A stretch of DNA of 57,942 nt from Oscillospiraceae bacterium (GCA_015064285.1 SVSN01000013.1:1-57942); one strand, 5' to 3'; shown: positions 26,601 to 35,588, counted from the stretch's first letter. Numbers and translations are program-made. Notes: a model not told the origin generated them from the letters alone.

Positions 26601-27234
26601 CCGCAGCCTGGGCCATGTGAATGTGGATGCGATCGAGGAATATGCGGAAGTCAAGCAGCGGTACGATTACATCAAGGCCCAGATGGATGACCTGACCAAG
26701 GCCAAGGAAGAGCTGGAAAGGATCTTAGACGGTATCGAAAAGGATATGCGTGATATTTTTGTGTCCGCATTCCAGAAGATCAATACCTATTTCGGGCAGG
26801 TGTTCCGGGAACTGTTCGGTGGGGGACACGCGGAAGTGGTGCTGACCGATCCGGAAAATCCCCTGACCTGCGGAATTGACATCAACGCTGCTCCTCCCGG
26901 CAAGACCATCAAGAACCTGAATCTGCTGTCCGGCGGGGAACAGGCTTTCATTGCCATTGCGCTGTTGTTTGCGCTGATCAAAGTGAATCCGTCTCCCTTC
27001 TGTATTTTTGACGAAATCGAAGCGGCGCTGGACGAAACCAACGTGGCCAGAGTAGGGCGGTATGTGAAAAAGTACACCAGCGAGATGCAGATCATCATGA
27101 TCTCTCACCGGCGCGGCACCATGGAAATTGCCGATACGCTGTATGGCGTTACCATGCCCCAGCCGGGGATCTCCAAGGTAACGACGGTAGACATGAAGAC
27201 AGACCGGGATACGATCATCAAAACAGGAAACTGA
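23626..27234 (+). CDS. smc: Chromosome segregation ATPase SMC
   Basis: This 1202-residue condensin core organises and segregates the chromosome with ScpA/ScpB. The N-terminal Walker A GPNGSGKS is at 31-38, two long coiled coils flank the hinge (about 510-670, with GIHGPVSHLI), and the C-terminus has the LSGGEQAF signature and the Walker B FDEIEAALDE. The start is TTG 23626 after CAGGAGGCGG; MYLKSLELHGFKSF is the expected N-terminus. It lies 24 bp after the Elp3-like gene and 9 bp before ftsY. Confidence 0.98.
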   Translation: MYLKSLELHGFKSFPEKTVLQFHDGATVIVGPNGSGKSNITDAMRWVLGELSTKNIRGSKMEDVVFAGADGKKPMSFAEVSVTFDDSTEPKVLASGYDEVTVTRRYYRSGDSEYFINRKRARLKDIYELFMNTGIGREGYSIIGQGKIAEIISKKSEERRSAFEESAGISKYRYRKTESEKKLAETTANMERVADIEGELAARIVPLERDAAKARKYLELYDAKKRTDTALWLYDADVYSENIKKASQDTRMSAHELEMADDSRKQTEDRIDRLYEQSHANKEASQHTHEQYSAAAGEKAALEGEVQVAQTEKKHKYDQIAAEEAAIAAAESEIRSAADREKELLQRKTETDNRYDEEEAEAEKAQETTDRYTAARKEAADQLETLLVSQKEKETNLTELRVRIHMLQENASSHSRRQQTIAEELEKYRSEEAGYDRIIRSCSQTIQEYQANLDALQTSMADSDRETEAIRQKLSAIQNHLTGLAGQREGLVSRMNALQRMQEHFDGYNNSTRFVMSQAGEGRLQGIHGPVSHLIRVQQAYVIAIETALGSALQNIITEDENAAKAAIAALKQANAGRATFYPITTIRPQERGREFDGVETGTGFIGYADTLVECDEQYRNIIRSQLARTAVFDTLDHATEMARRKNWRIRTVTLDGQIINAGGSFTGGQAKKESGILTRSSQVDRMAEELKILDKTIADTKAALEKEQKKADEAASRSRDGEEKRSILTTLLQAEESQRKETTAKKEYVAGLLAKLLQDSASLEESGRRSAADMAEMTAQTETLQTEIEAIAARREEIAVERNETEDELNRWQQTWQECRIRLAELARDRENLADLLTDCRNRMQTVQETVQACEAHILVLQAEIAEIEKQIAEKTEAGTRLTEAIDVLSAKQQTLQETGDALDKELAELQVRLKEQNNKKELVYIAHTKNETRLQTLQSEYDKMTQKLWDEYELTYATAKAYLEEAEVPPVGQGERTSYLTRQNALKAEIRSLGHVNVDAIEEYAEVKQRYDYIKAQMDDLTKAKEELERILDGIEKDMRDIFVSAFQKINTYFGQVFRELFGGGHAEVVLTDPENPLTCGIDINAAPPGKTIKNLNLLSGGEQAFIAIALLFALIKVNPSPFCIFDEIEAALDETNVARVGRYVKKYTSEMQIIMISHRRGTMEIADTLYGVTMPQPGISKVTTVDMKTDRDTIIKTGN

Positions 27235-27243
27235 GGTACGCAT

Positions 27244-28188
27244 ATGGGATTTTTTGATAAACTGAAAGCGGGACTGGAAAAAACCAAGAACGCTGTGTTC
27301 GGACAGGTAAACGAAGTAGTCAAGTCTTTCCGGAAGGTGGATGAAGAACTGCTGGAAGAACTGGAAGAAGTCATGATCTGCGCAGACATGGGCGCAGCAA
27401 CCACCGAACGGGTGATTGAGGAGCTTCGTGACCGGATCAAATCCGAAAAAATCAAGGACGCGGAGGATGTGAAAGCCGCCCTGGCTGAAATCCTCCGGGA
27501 TATGGTGGGAGACGGGGAACCTCTCCGACTGAATACCGCCCCTTCCGTGATTCTGGTGATCGGGGTAAATGGTGTGGGGAAAACCACCTCTATCGGGAAA
27601 ATTGCCCATCATCTGAAGGAAGAAGGGAAAACGGTTGTGGTTGCTGCAGCCGATACCTTCCGTGCCGCCGCCATCGAACAGCTGGCTGTATGGTGTGACA
27701 GAGCCGGTGTGGAACTGGTAAAGCAGAGCGAAGGATCCGATCCCGCGTCTGTGGTGTTTGACGCCATTGCCGCCGCCAACAAACGGCATGCAGACGTACT
27801 GATCATCGATACTGCCGGACGGCTTCACAATAAAGTGGGCCTGATGGACGAGCTGGCCAAGATCAACCGGATCATTGCCAGAGAACTGCCGGATGCGGAC
27901 CGTGAAACCCTGCTGGTTCTGGACGCCACCACCGGACAGAATGCCGTTATGCAGGCACAGAAATTCAAACAGGCTGCCGATATTACCGGTCTGATTCTGA
28001 CCAAGCTGGACGGAACAGCCAAGGGCGGCGCCATCTTCTCCATCAAGGAAGAAGTCAATATCCCCGTGAAATACATCGGTGTGGGCGAACAGATCGACGA
28101 TATGCAGCCCTTTGATGCCGCTATGTTTGCGGATGCCCTGCTGGCAGAAGATACCCGTCTGGCCAAAGATACCGAGGAGGCAGAATGA
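27244..28188 (+). CDS. ftsY: Signal recognition particle receptor FtsY
   Basis: FtsY is the membrane-associated GTPase that receives SRP-ribosome complexes. The 314-residue protein has an N domain (1-95) and a G domain with the P loop GVNGVGKT (107-114), the [13 protein letters not shown] insertion-box motif, DTAGRLHNK and [10 protein letters not shown]. The acidic A domain of E. coli FtsY is missing, as usual in Bacillota; an amphipathic N-terminal helix ([15 protein letters not shown]) can bind the membrane. Its stop overlaps the next gene start. Confidence 0.98.
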   Translation: MGFFDKLKAGLEKTKNAVFGQVNEVVKSFRKVDEELLEELEEVMICADMGAATTERVIEELRDRIKSEKIKDAEDVKAALAEILRDMVGDGEPLRLNTAPSVILVIGVNGVGKTTSIGKIAHHLKEEGKTVVVAAADTFRAAAIEQLAVWCDRAGVELVKQSEGSDPASVVFDAIAAANKRHADVLIIDTAGRLHNKVGLMDELAKINRIIARELPDADRETLLVLDATTGQNAVMQAQKFKQAADITGLILTKLDGTAKGGAIFSIKEEVNIPVKYIGVGEQIDDMQPFDAAMFADALLAEDTRLAKDTEEAE

Positions 28189-28868
28189 TGCATTCTTTTG
28201 TCCTGGCTTCCAACAATAAGAAAAAGATCGCAGAATTCGGAACAATTCTCACTTCTTTTTCGTCTGATATACAGGTGCTTCCTCTGTCTGCCATCGGGTT
28301 TTCCGGTGATATCGAGGAAAACGGCACTTCTTTTGCAGAAAATTCTCTGATCAAGGCTCTTGTACCGGCCAAAATGGGATACATCGGTATGGCGGATGAT
28401 TCCGGCCTTACTGTGGATGCCCTGAACGGTGTGCCCGGGATCTATTCCGCACGGTACGCCGGTGATCACGGTGACGACAAAGCCAACCGGGAGCTGCTGC
28501 TGGCCAACCTGCAGGATGTGCCGGAAGAGAAGCGTGGCGGTGCGTTTGTCTGCGTGATCACTATGGTATTTCCCGCGGAAAGCGGTCTGACTGTACCGGA
28601 AGCGTACCGGATATCCGAAGATCTGGCAAAAAAATACGGTGTGGAGCCGGCTTCTGTGCTGTCCATCCGTGGGGAAAGCCGGGGAACCATCGGGTATGAA
28701 GAAATCGGTGAAGGCGGATTCGGATACGACTGCCTGTTCCGGTGTCCCGCATACGAGGGAAGAACCTTTGCAGAAATCACGCAGGAGGAAAAAAATGCCG
28801 TTTCCCACAGAGGACGTGCCATGGAAATCCTGCGCTGTGCCCTGGCAGAAATGCATCTGGGCGAATAA
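28188..28868 (+). CDS. rdgB: Non-canonical purine NTP pyrophosphatase (RdgB/HAM1)
   Basis: The enzyme removes dITP, XTP and similar damaged nucleotides. The N-terminal LASNNKKKIAEF, GTSFAENSLIKA, DDSGLTVDALNG and C-terminal GGFGYDCLF..VSHRGRAM segments define the family. The product is about 226 residues, some 25 longer than usual, because of an insertion around residues 131-160 (LTVPEAYRISEDLAKKYG). Two overlapping ATGs exist (28185 and 28188); the second is better spaced from GAGGAGG. Confidence 0.93.
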   Translation: MHSFVLASNNKKKIAEFGTILTSFSSDIQVLPLSAIGFSGDIEENGTSFAENSLIKALVPAKMGYIGMADDSGLTVDALNGVPGIYSARYAGDHGDDKANRELLLANLQDVPEEKRGGAFVCVITMVFPAESGLTVPEAYRISEDLAKKYGVEPASVLSIRGESRGTIGYEEIGEGGFGYDCLFRCPAYEGRTFAEITQEEKNAVSHRGRAMEILRCALAEMHLGE

Positions 28869-28889
28869 ATGACAATAGGGAGTTGAAAT

Positions 28890-29189
28890 ATGTTAACCAG
28901 TAAACAGAGAGCTGCCCTGCGCAGTATTGCGTCCCAGACGGATGCGATCTTTCAGATTGGCAAGGGCGGCGTGAATGAAGCCATGTGCAAATCTCTTGCG
29001 GATGCACTGGAAGCCAGAGAACTGGTCAAGATCAGTGTTCTGGAAAATGCGTCCGCTGCTGCGAAAGATTCCGCCAATGAGATTGCCGAAGCCATCGGTG
29101 CCGAAGTGGTAGCCGTGATCGGCCGGAAGATTATTCTGTATAAAGAAGCCGAAAAGCCGGAGCATCGTAAGATTTCCGCACAGCTGTAA
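28890..29189 (+). CDS. yhbY: CRM-domain RNA-binding protein YhbY
   Basis: This 99-residue single-CRM-domain protein is associated with large ribosomal subunit assembly. It has the typical LTSKQRAALRSIAS start, the FQIGKGGVNE (GxxG) RNA-binding loop and ELVKISVLENA, ending with IGRKIILYK. The position between rdgB and nadD matches other Clostridia. The 21-bp upstream gap has a weak GGGAG site. Confidence 0.94.
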   Translation: MLTSKQRAALRSIASQTDAIFQIGKGGVNEAMCKSLADALEARELVKISVLENASAAAKDSANEIAEAIGAEVVAVIGRKIILYKEAEKPEHRKISAQL

Positions 29190-29207
29190 CGGAAAGGGGG
29201 ATCCCGT

Positions 29208-29816
29208 TTGGAAAAGATCGGACTATATGGCGGAACATTTGCGCCGCCGCACCGGGGACACGTGCATGCAGCCAAAGCTTTTCTGAAAGAGATTCCTATG
29301 GACAGGCTGCTTATTATGCCGACTTATCAGCCGCCGCACAAAACCAAAGCAGCGGGAGATACCCCTGCTGTGCGTCTGGAAATGTGCCGCGCGGCTTTTG
29401 CAGAGATCCCGCAGGTGGAAGTATCCGATTATGAAATTGCGAAAGCGGATGTCAGCTATACCGTGCAGACCCTGCGGCATCTGAGTGCACCGGAACGGGA
29501 GATATATCTCCTTTGCGGAACCGATATGTTTCTGACCCTGGACAAATGGTTTTGCGCGGAAGAAATATTCCGGCGGGCCAGAATTGTCTGTATTTCCCGT
29601 GACAAAGAGCAGGATCGGCAGGTTCACAGTATGCTGGCGCAGTACCGGGAAAAGTACGGACAGGAATGCATTCTGTTGTCGGAAAGACCCTTGGAACTCT
29701 CTTCCTCACGGGTCAGAGAAGCTGTCAGAAACGGAGAAACCCTGGAGCAATTTGTCCACCCTGCTGTGGAAAAAATCATCCGCCGGGATGGACTGTATAG
29801 AGGAAACGAATCATGA
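29208..29816 (+). CDS. nadD: Nicotinate-nucleotide adenylyltransferase
   Basis: NadD joins ATP and nicotinate mononucleotide to deamido-NAD. The 202-residue protein has the nucleotidyltransferase motif GGTFAPPHRGH near the N-terminus and SSSRVREAV near the C-terminus, the two ATP-binding signatures. TTG at 29208 is the start, 7 nt after AAAGGGGG. It overlaps yqeK by 4 bp, the usual pairing in Bacillota. Confidence 0.96.
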   Translation: MEKIGLYGGTFAPPHRGHVHAAKAFLKEIPMDRLLIMPTYQPPHKTKAAGDTPAVRLEMCRAAFAEIPQVEVSDYEIAKADVSYTVQTLRHLSAPEREIYLLCGTDMFLTLDKWFCAEEIFRRARIVCISRDKEQDRQVHSMLAQYREKYGQECILLSERPLELSSSRVREAVRNGETLEQFVHPAVEKIIRRDGLYRGNES

Positions 29817-30439
29817 TGATCACAGAAGAAATGCTTTCTGCCCTGCGGGAAGCAATCAGACCGTATCTTACCGGAAAGCGTCTGCAGCATACATTGGCGG
29901 TAGAAGATGCGGCTGCGCAGATCGGCGGGATTTTTCTCCCGGAGGATGTGAACAAGCTGCGGGCGGCTGCTCTTCTGCATGATATAACAAAAAAGGCAGA
30001 TACGGAAAAACAGTTGCAATATTGTGCGGAATTTGGTATAATGGTAACGGAAAATGATGTTCGTTCGCCTAAGATTTTCCACGCCAAAACCGCTGCAGCT
30101 CTGGCGGAACGGGATTTTGCCGCGTATGCAGATCCCAAAGTGCTGGAAGGGATACGCTGGCATACCACAGGACATGCCGGGATGACCATGTTTGAAGCGA
30201 TCGTGTATCTGGCGGACTATATTGAAGCTACCCGTACCTTCCAGGACTGTATTGCGCTGCGGGAATATTTTCTGCAGAACATGGAAAGTGCCCGCACAGC
30301 GGAAGAGAAAGAAACGGTGCTGAACCGTACCATGGTACTGTCCTTTGATATGACGATCCGGAATCTTCTGGAAGAAGGTGCACCGGTGGACAGTGACACC
30401 ATTGCTGCCAGAAATGACTATCTGTACAGATTGATATAG
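29813..30439 (+). CDS. yqeK: HD-domain symmetrical Ap4A hydrolase YqeK
   Basis: This 208-residue HD-superfamily metal phosphohydrolase belongs to a family shown to cleave diadenosine tetraphosphate in Bacillota. The His-Asp motif is visible in LQHTLAVEDAA and RAAALLHDITKK, followed by HAKTAAALAE, GIRWHTTGHAGMT and YLADYIEATR. It overlaps nadD (ATGATG at the nadD stop). A small gap and an LCP gene follow. Confidence 0.94.
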   Translation: MMITEEMLSALREAIRPYLTGKRLQHTLAVEDAAAQIGGIFLPEDVNKLRAAALLHDITKKADTEKQLQYCAEFGIMVTENDVRSPKIFHAKTAAALAERDFAAYADPKVLEGIRWHTTGHAGMTMFEAIVYLADYIEATRTFQDCIALREYFLQNMESARTAEEKETVLNRTMVLSFDMTIRNLLEEGAPVDSDTIAARNDYLYRLI

Positions 30440-30496
30440 CCGTTCCCGGGCCGGTGCTGCCGGACGGAAACGACCTGACCGAGAAAGGTTTATGCT

Positions 30497-31855
30497 ATGC
30501 CCAAAAATACCCCTCAAGATGATAAGGAATCCATAGTTCCCAAGAACAGCGTGGAACCGGATGATGATATCTCCCAGTATTATCCGGACGGAGATTATCA
30601 GAGCATGGAAGATGATGACGAAAGTTACCAGGCCCTGCTGAAGAAAAAGCAGAAAATCCGCCGGAAACGCGGGAGAATGACAAAGTCCCAGAAAGCACTG
30701 ATCTTCGGGATTTTCATTGTGTATGCAGTGGTTCTCTGTATTGCCGCCTGGATGATTTTCTATCGTCCCGCAACACCGGGGTTCGAAACCGATATTCCAT
30801 TTGACACCAACCCCGTAACACAGGAAACCAATACCGGCGACCTGACACCGGATATTGGGGATGGTTCCGGAACTTCCGGCGGTAATAAATATACGGCTCA
30901 GGAAGGAATGTACAATATTCTGGTGGTGGGGCATGACCGTGCCGCTTCTCTGGCGGATGTGATCATGCTGGTCAACTGTGATATCACCAATGGTGACGTT
31001 ACGGTTATGCAGCTGCCGCGGGATACCTGTGTCCGTAATTTTGTGACCAATAAAATCAATGCAGCCTACTCCACTTATTATAATGCAGCACTGAAAGAGG
31101 CACATAACGCCGATGATTCTTCTGACGCCTATCTGCAGGCGGTTGGTGATCTGGCTTCACTCCTGGAACAGAGCCTGTGCATCCAGATCCATCATACGGC
31201 AGTGCTGAACCTGGACGGCCTTGTGAATATTGTCAATGCACTGGGCGGTGTGGAGCTGTATGTACCTCAGCGTATGTATTACGCCGACCCGGAACAGAGC
31301 CTGTATATCGACCTGCAGGAAGGCTATCAGACGCTGACAGGGGAACAGGCGGAGGATTTTGTCCGGTTCCGTTCCGGCTATATGCAGGCGGATCTGGGAC
31401 GGGTGAATGCCCAGAAGATCTTCCTGACAGCGCTGCTGCAGAAAGTCAAGAGCAGCTTCAGCCTGGCCAATACGGCGACTCTTACCAAAGTGGCGGAAGA
31501 AATATTCCGGAATCTGCATACCGACATGAAGGTTTCCGATATTCTGTTCTATGCAAAATTCCTGCTGAAGGTGGATCTGGAAAATATGAACATGACTACT
31601 GTTCCCGGGAATGCTGTGTATGACAGCCAGAACCATTCGTTCTATGTGATCAACCGTGCCGCCACACTGGATATCATCAACAGATATTATAACATTTATC
31701 AGACGGAGATCACCGACTCTATCTTTGACCGGAATTCTCTGTTCTGCCTGAACGACAGCAAGCTGACAGCCTATTATTATGCCGATGCGGAAACTATTAT
31801 GGATGAAATGTATAATGGGCAGGATATCAATGATAATTCCATTGAGATTCCGTAA
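30497..31855 (+). CDS. LytR-CpsA-Psr family cell-wall glycopolymer ligase
   Basis: LCP enzymes transfer teichoic-acid-like or capsular polymers from lipid carriers to peptidoglycan. The 452-residue protein has a cytoplasmic acidic/basic N-terminus (1-66), one transmembrane helix (about 67-88), a Thr/Gly-rich linker and an extracytoplasmic LCP domain from about 135 (YNILVVGHDRAASLADVIMLV, QLPRDTCV, ALGGVELYVPQRM, FVRFRSGYMQADLGRVNAQK). The conserved Arg/Asp residues for the pyrophosphate lipid are present. The nadD-yqeK-LCP-rsfS-leuS order is common in Clostridia. Confidence 0.93.
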   Translation: MPKNTPQDDKESIVPKNSVEPDDDISQYYPDGDYQSMEDDDESYQALLKKKQKIRRKRGRMTKSQKALIFGIFIVYAVVLCIAAWMIFYRPATPGFETDIPFDTNPVTQETNTGDLTPDIGDGSGTSGGNKYTAQEGMYNILVVGHDRAASLADVIMLVNCDITNGDVTVMQLPRDTCVRNFVTNKINAAYSTYYNAALKEAHNADDSSDAYLQAVGDLASLLEQSLCIQIHHTAVLNLDGLVNIVNALGGVELYVPQRMYYADPEQSLYIDLQEGYQTLTGEQAEDFVRFRSGYMQADLGRVNAQKIFLTALLQKVKSSFSLANTATLTKVAEEIFRNLHTDMKVSDILFYAKFLLKVDLENMNMTTVPGNAVYDSQNHSFYVINRAATLDIINRYYNIYQTEITDSIFDRNSLFCLNDSKLTAYYYADAETIMDEMYNGQDINDNSIEIP

Positions 31856-31867
31856 AGGGAGGCAACC

Positions 31868-32314
31868 ATGAAGCGTGTCATTCTGTTTATGCTGCTGTTT
31901 CTTGCCGCTGCAGCCGGGTGTGGACGATCTGCAGATATCGGTATCATCGGCGGAGCGGACGGCCCTACATCAATTGTGGTGGGAACCCGGATGGAAACCG
32001 TTGTGTGTACCGAGATGCCTGCTCTGCCGGGGATTCCCGTGCCGCCCGGTGTGTTTGCCGAAGGCTGGGAGAGTACCGATGGGACAGTGAGTATACACCT
32101 GAAAATGATTACCGTCACGGAAAGTGCTTTCAGAAGCTATACGGAAGAAACCCTGCCGGGTGCGGGATATATTCTGCTGGATCCGGCGCTGGTGGAAGGA
32201 ATTACAGAGGATCGTGTGGATTCCGTGCTGTGTGAAGGCGAGGAATACTCCATCCAGCTGCTGTACGCCGTTTCCGAAGAAACACTTACTGTAATGATTA
32301 CAGAAAAATCATAA
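31868..32314 (+). CDS. Small lipoprotein with a GIIGGADGPT motif
   Basis: This 148-residue protein has a lipoprotein signal (MKRVILFMLLFLAAAAGC; lipobox AAGC, so Cys18 would be lipidated). Directly after the Cys comes IGIIGGADGPTSI, a motif otherwise typical of the beta subunits of sodium-pumping decarboxylases (OadB/GcdB). The remainder is a small beta-rich extracytoplasmic domain I do not recognise. GGGAGG precedes the start. It sits inside the LCP-rsfS run, so it may be co-transcribed with the cell-wall ligase. The function is unknown. Confidence 0.8.
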   Translation: MKRVILFMLLFLAAAAGCGRSADIGIIGGADGPTSIVVGTRMETVVCTEMPALPGIPVPPGVFAEGWESTDGTVSIHLKMITVTESAFRSYTEETLPGAGYILLDPALVEGITEDRVDSVLCEGEEYSIQLLYAVSEETLTVMITEKS

Positions 32315-32340
32315 AAACGATAGCTAAAGGAGGAAATACT

Positions 32341-32766
32341 ATGGATATGGAAAACAAAGATCTGACTCTGGAGAACAGCGCCGAAACCGTTACCGCAGAA
32401 GAACTGCAGAATCCGGAAGCGCTGGCAACGTATATCGTAAAAGTGCTGGACAGCAAAAAAGCAAAAGATATCAAGCTCCTCCATGTGGAAAAACAGACTG
32501 TCATCGCGGATTATTTTGTGATCTGCACCGGGAATTCCCGTACCCAGATCCGTGCCCTGGCAGATGAAGTGGAATTCAAGCTTTCCGCTTACGAAATCGC
32601 TCCGATGCATACGGAAGGTGCGGATACAGGTGTCTGGGTGCTGCAGGATTTCGGAAATGTAATCGTCCACATTTTCAACGGTGAGTCCCGTGATTTCTAT
32701 AAGCTGGACAAGCTGTACATGGACACCACCGAACAGGATATCTCCGGACTGCTGACCGAAGACTGA
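32341..32766 (+). CDS. rsfS: Ribosome silencing factor RsfS
   Basis: RsfS binds L14 on the 50S subunit and blocks subunit joining in starvation. The 141-residue protein has a 20-residue Glu-rich N-terminal extension, then the conserved core with KVLDSKKAKDIKLLHVE, ADYFVICTGNSRTQIRALAD and HIFNGESRDFYKLDKLY. AAGGAGG lies 7 nt upstream of the start. Confidence 0.96.
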   Translation: MDMENKDLTLENSAETVTAEELQNPEALATYIVKVLDSKKAKDIKLLHVEKQTVIADYFVICTGNSRTQIRALADEVEFKLSAYEIAPMHTEGADTGVWVLQDFGNVIVHIFNGESRDFYKLDKLYMDTTEQDISGLLTED

Positions 32767-32820
32767 AACACTGTCTGAAAAAATCTGATTCTGTATTTAT
32801 CATAAAAGAAGGAAATCAAC

Positions 32821-35223
32821 ATGAAGTACGATTTTACAAACATTGAGAAAAAGTGGCAGGAAAAATGGGAAGAAGCCGGTATTTTCCATGCCGTTGAGGA
32901 CCATTCCAAACCCAAGTTTTACGGACTTGTGGAATTCCCCTATCCCAGCGGTTCCGGTATGCATGTAGGTCATATCAAGGCTTACTCCGGTCTGGAAGTG
33001 GTTTCCCGCAAGAGACGGATGCAGGGCTACAACGTTCTGTTCCCCATCGGGTTTGACGCCTACGGTCTGCCCACCGAAAACTCCGCCATCAAGTTCAATA
33101 CCCACCCCCGTATTCTGACCGACCGGAATATTGAAAAGTTCTCCTCTCAGCTGAAGCGCGTGGGATTCTCCTTCGACTGGACAAGAGTTGTGGATACCAC
33201 CGAAGAAGGGTACTACAAGTGGACCCAGTGGATCTTCCGGAAGATGTTTGATGAAGGTCTGGTATTCCGTGCCACCACCCTGGTCAACTATTGCCCCCAC
33301 TGTAAGGTAGTTCTGTCCAATGAAGACTCCCAGGGCGGCAAGTGCGATATCTGTCACAGCGATATCGTGCAGAAATCCAAGGATGTATGGTATCTGCGGA
33401 TCACGGAATATGCCGACAAGCTGCTGCAGGGGCTGGAAACCGTAGATTATCTGCCCAACGTTAAGCTGCAGCAGGAAAACTGGATCGGCCGTTCCGAAGG
33501 TGCATTCGTGAACTTCGCACTGACGAACTGCGATGAAACCCTGCGGATCTATACCACCAGATGCGACACCATGTTCGGTGCAACCTTTATGGTTATCGCT
33601 CCCGAACATCCTATTATCGAAAAGTACGCTGACCGGATTGCCAACATCGATGAGCTGAATGCCTATAAGGAAGAATGCGCCAAGAAAACGGAATTTGAAC
33701 GTACCCAGCTGGTAAAGGACAAGACCGGCGTGTGCATCCGGGGTATCGCGGCTGTCAACCCTGCCAACGGTAAGGAAATCCCGATCTATATTTCCGACTA
33801 TGTTATGATGGGCTACGGTACCGGTGCGATCATGGCTGTTCCCGCACACGATGAAAGAGACTACGACTTTGCCAAGAAGTTCGGCATCGATATCATCGAA
33901 GTTATCAAGGGCGGCAATATTGAAGAAGCAGCCTATACCGGCGACGGTGAAATGGTGAATTCCGCATTCCTGAATGGTATCCAGACCAAGAAGGAAGCCA
34001 TCGCTAAGATGCTGGAATACCTGGGCGAAAAGGGAATCGGTGAAAAGGGCGTACAGTATAAGATGAAGGACTGGGCCTTTAACCGCCAGAGATACTGGGG
34101 GGAACCCATTCCGATCATCCATTGCTCCAAGTGCGGCATGGTAGGCGTTCCTTACGAAGAACTGCCGCTGCGTCTGCCCGATATGGAAAAGTTTGAACCC
34201 GGTGAAGGCGGCGAAAGCCCCCTGGCCAGAATTGATTCTTTCGTGAACTGTACCTGCCCCAAGTGCGGCGGTGCGGCCAAGAGAGAAACCGACACCATGC
34301 CTCAGTGGGCCGGCTCTTCCTGGTACTTCCTGCGGTATACCGATGCGCATAACGAAAATGCGCTGGCAGACCCCGAAAACCTGAAATACTGGCTGCCTGT
34401 TGACTGGTACAACGGCGGTATGGAACATGTGACCCGTCATATGATTTATTCCCGGTTCTGGCATCGTTTCCTGTATGACATCGGTGCTGTTCCGACCGAA
34501 GAACCTTATGCCAAGCGGACTGCTCAGGGGCTGATTCTGGGGCCTGACGGAGAAAAGATGTCCAAGTCCAAAGGCAATGTGGTAGACCCCAATGAAGTTG
34601 TGGACGAATATGGCGCAGATGTGCTGCGTGTGTATATCCTGTTTATGGGGGACTATGCTTCCGCTACTCCGTGGAGCGAAAACAGTGTGAAGGGCTGCAA
34701 GCGGTTCTTAGACCGTGTGGCTGCGCTGCCGGATATGGTGAAGGGTACCGGTGCAACCCCCAAGCTGGAATCCGCTTTCCACAAGACCATCAAGAAGGTT
34801 ACCCAGGATATCGAAGAAATGAAGTTCAACACCGCCATCGCTGCGATGATGTCTCTGGTGAACGAAATCACCGAATGCGGTTCTTTGACCAAGGACGAAC
34901 TGATTTCCTTCATTTCCATCCTGTGTCCTTTCGCTCCCCATCTGTGTGAAGAAATCTGGGAAATGCTGGGCGGTAAGGGCTTCCTTTCCACCTCTCCCTG
35001 GCCGGCATGGGATGAAGCCAAGACCGTGGACAGCGAAGTGGAAATTGCCGTGCAGATCTGCGGCAAGCTGAGAGGTACCATCACCATTGCTGTGGACGCT
35101 GCCAAGGAGGATGTTATTGCCATGGCAAAGGCAGACAGCAAGATCGCAGCTATGCTGGAAGGAAAGCAGATCGTCAAGGAAATCTATATCCCCGGCAAAA
35201 TTGTGAACATCGTTGCCAAGTAA
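32821..35223 (+). CDS. leuS: Leucyl-tRNA synthetase
   Basis: This class I synthetase charges tRNA-Leu. The 800-residue protein has the HIGH-equivalent PYPSGSGMHVGHIKAY, an editing (CP1) domain around 220-400 with YTTRCDTMFGATF and MAVPAHDERD, the catalytic-domain zinc-binding cysteines, KMSKSKGN, and the C-terminal anticodon-binding region. It ends with a short IYIPGKIVNIVAK. No T-box leader fits in the 54-bp gap from rsfS, so it is probably constitutive within the operon. Confidence 0.98.
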   Translation: MKYDFTNIEKKWQEKWEEAGIFHAVEDHSKPKFYGLVEFPYPSGSGMHVGHIKAYSGLEVVSRKRRMQGYNVLFPIGFDAYGLPTENSAIKFNTHPRILTDRNIEKFSSQLKRVGFSFDWTRVVDTTEEGYYKWTQWIFRKMFDEGLVFRATTLVNYCPHCKVVLSNEDSQGGKCDICHSDIVQKSKDVWYLRITEYADKLLQGLETVDYLPNVKLQQENWIGRSEGAFVNFALTNCDETLRIYTTRCDTMFGATFMVIAPEHPIIEKYADRIANIDELNAYKEECAKKTEFERTQLVKDKTGVCIRGIAAVNPANGKEIPIYISDYVMMGYGTGAIMAVPAHDERDYDFAKKFGIDIIEVIKGGNIEEAAYTGDGEMVNSAFLNGIQTKKEAIAKMLEYLGEKGIGEKGVQYKMKDWAFNRQRYWGEPIPIIHCSKCGMVGVPYEELPLRLPDMEKFEPGEGGESPLARIDSFVNCTCPKCGGAAKRETDTMPQWAGSSWYFLRYTDAHNENALADPENLKYWLPVDWYNGGMEHVTRHMIYSRFWHRFLYDIGAVPTEEPYAKRTAQGLILGPDGEKMSKSKGNVVDPNEVVDEYGADVLRVYILFMGDYASATPWSENSVKGCKRFLDRVAALPDMVKGTGATPKLESAFHKTIKKVTQDIEEMKFNTAIAAMMSLVNEITECGSLTKDELISFISILCPFAPHLCEEIWEMLGGKGFLSTSPWPAWDEAKTVDSEVEIAVQICGKLRGTITIAVDAAKEDVIAMAKADSKIAAMLEGKQIVKEIYIPGKIVNIVAK

Positions 35224-35302
35224 AATAAGCGAATGTACCGTATCTCTCCCATAGAAATTGGAGAAAAAAGCAGATTTCTGCCAAATAAATTCCGATAACC
35301 TA

Positions 35303-35331
35303 TTGACAAAACCGGAGGGATACTGTATAAT
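35303..35331 (+). promoter_or_regulatory. Sigma-A promoter of rpsU
   Basis: A perfect TTGACA (35303-35308) and TATAAT (35326-35331) are separated by 17 bp, 62 bp upstream of rpsU. Confidence 0.95.
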
Positions 35332-35392
35332 ATACCAGAGGACATTCCGTTGGAGTTTCCTCGGTCGCCTGACGCGAAGGGAGGGAAAACGG

Positions 35393-35569
35393 ATGGCAGA
35401 AGTAAGAGTTAAGGAAAATGAATCTCTCGACAGTGCGCTTCGTCGTTTCAAGAGACAGTGCCAGAGATCGGGCATTCAGGCTGAACTTCGCAAGAGAGAA
35501 TGCTATGAAAAGCCCAGCGTAAAGAGAAAGAAAAAGTCCGAAGCTGCAAGAAAGCGTAAGTACAAGTAA
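35393..35569 (+). CDS. rpsU: 30S ribosomal protein S21
   Basis: This is a 58-residue very basic small-subunit protein next to the anti-Shine-Dalgarno region. [34 protein letters not shown] and the [15 protein letters not shown] tail are typical. ATG 35393 follows AAGGGAGGG; the frame is open further upstream but includes the promoter. It has its own promoter and terminator. Confidence 0.98.
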   Translation: MAEVRVKENESLDSALRRFKRQCQRSGIQAELRKRECYEKPSVKRKKKSEAARKRKYK

Positions 35570-35588
35570 TTTTTCTGAAAGCTGACAT

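Noticed and set aside
32767-32820. A T-box leader for leuS
   Set aside because: The gap is only 54 bp and contains no specifier loop or terminator.
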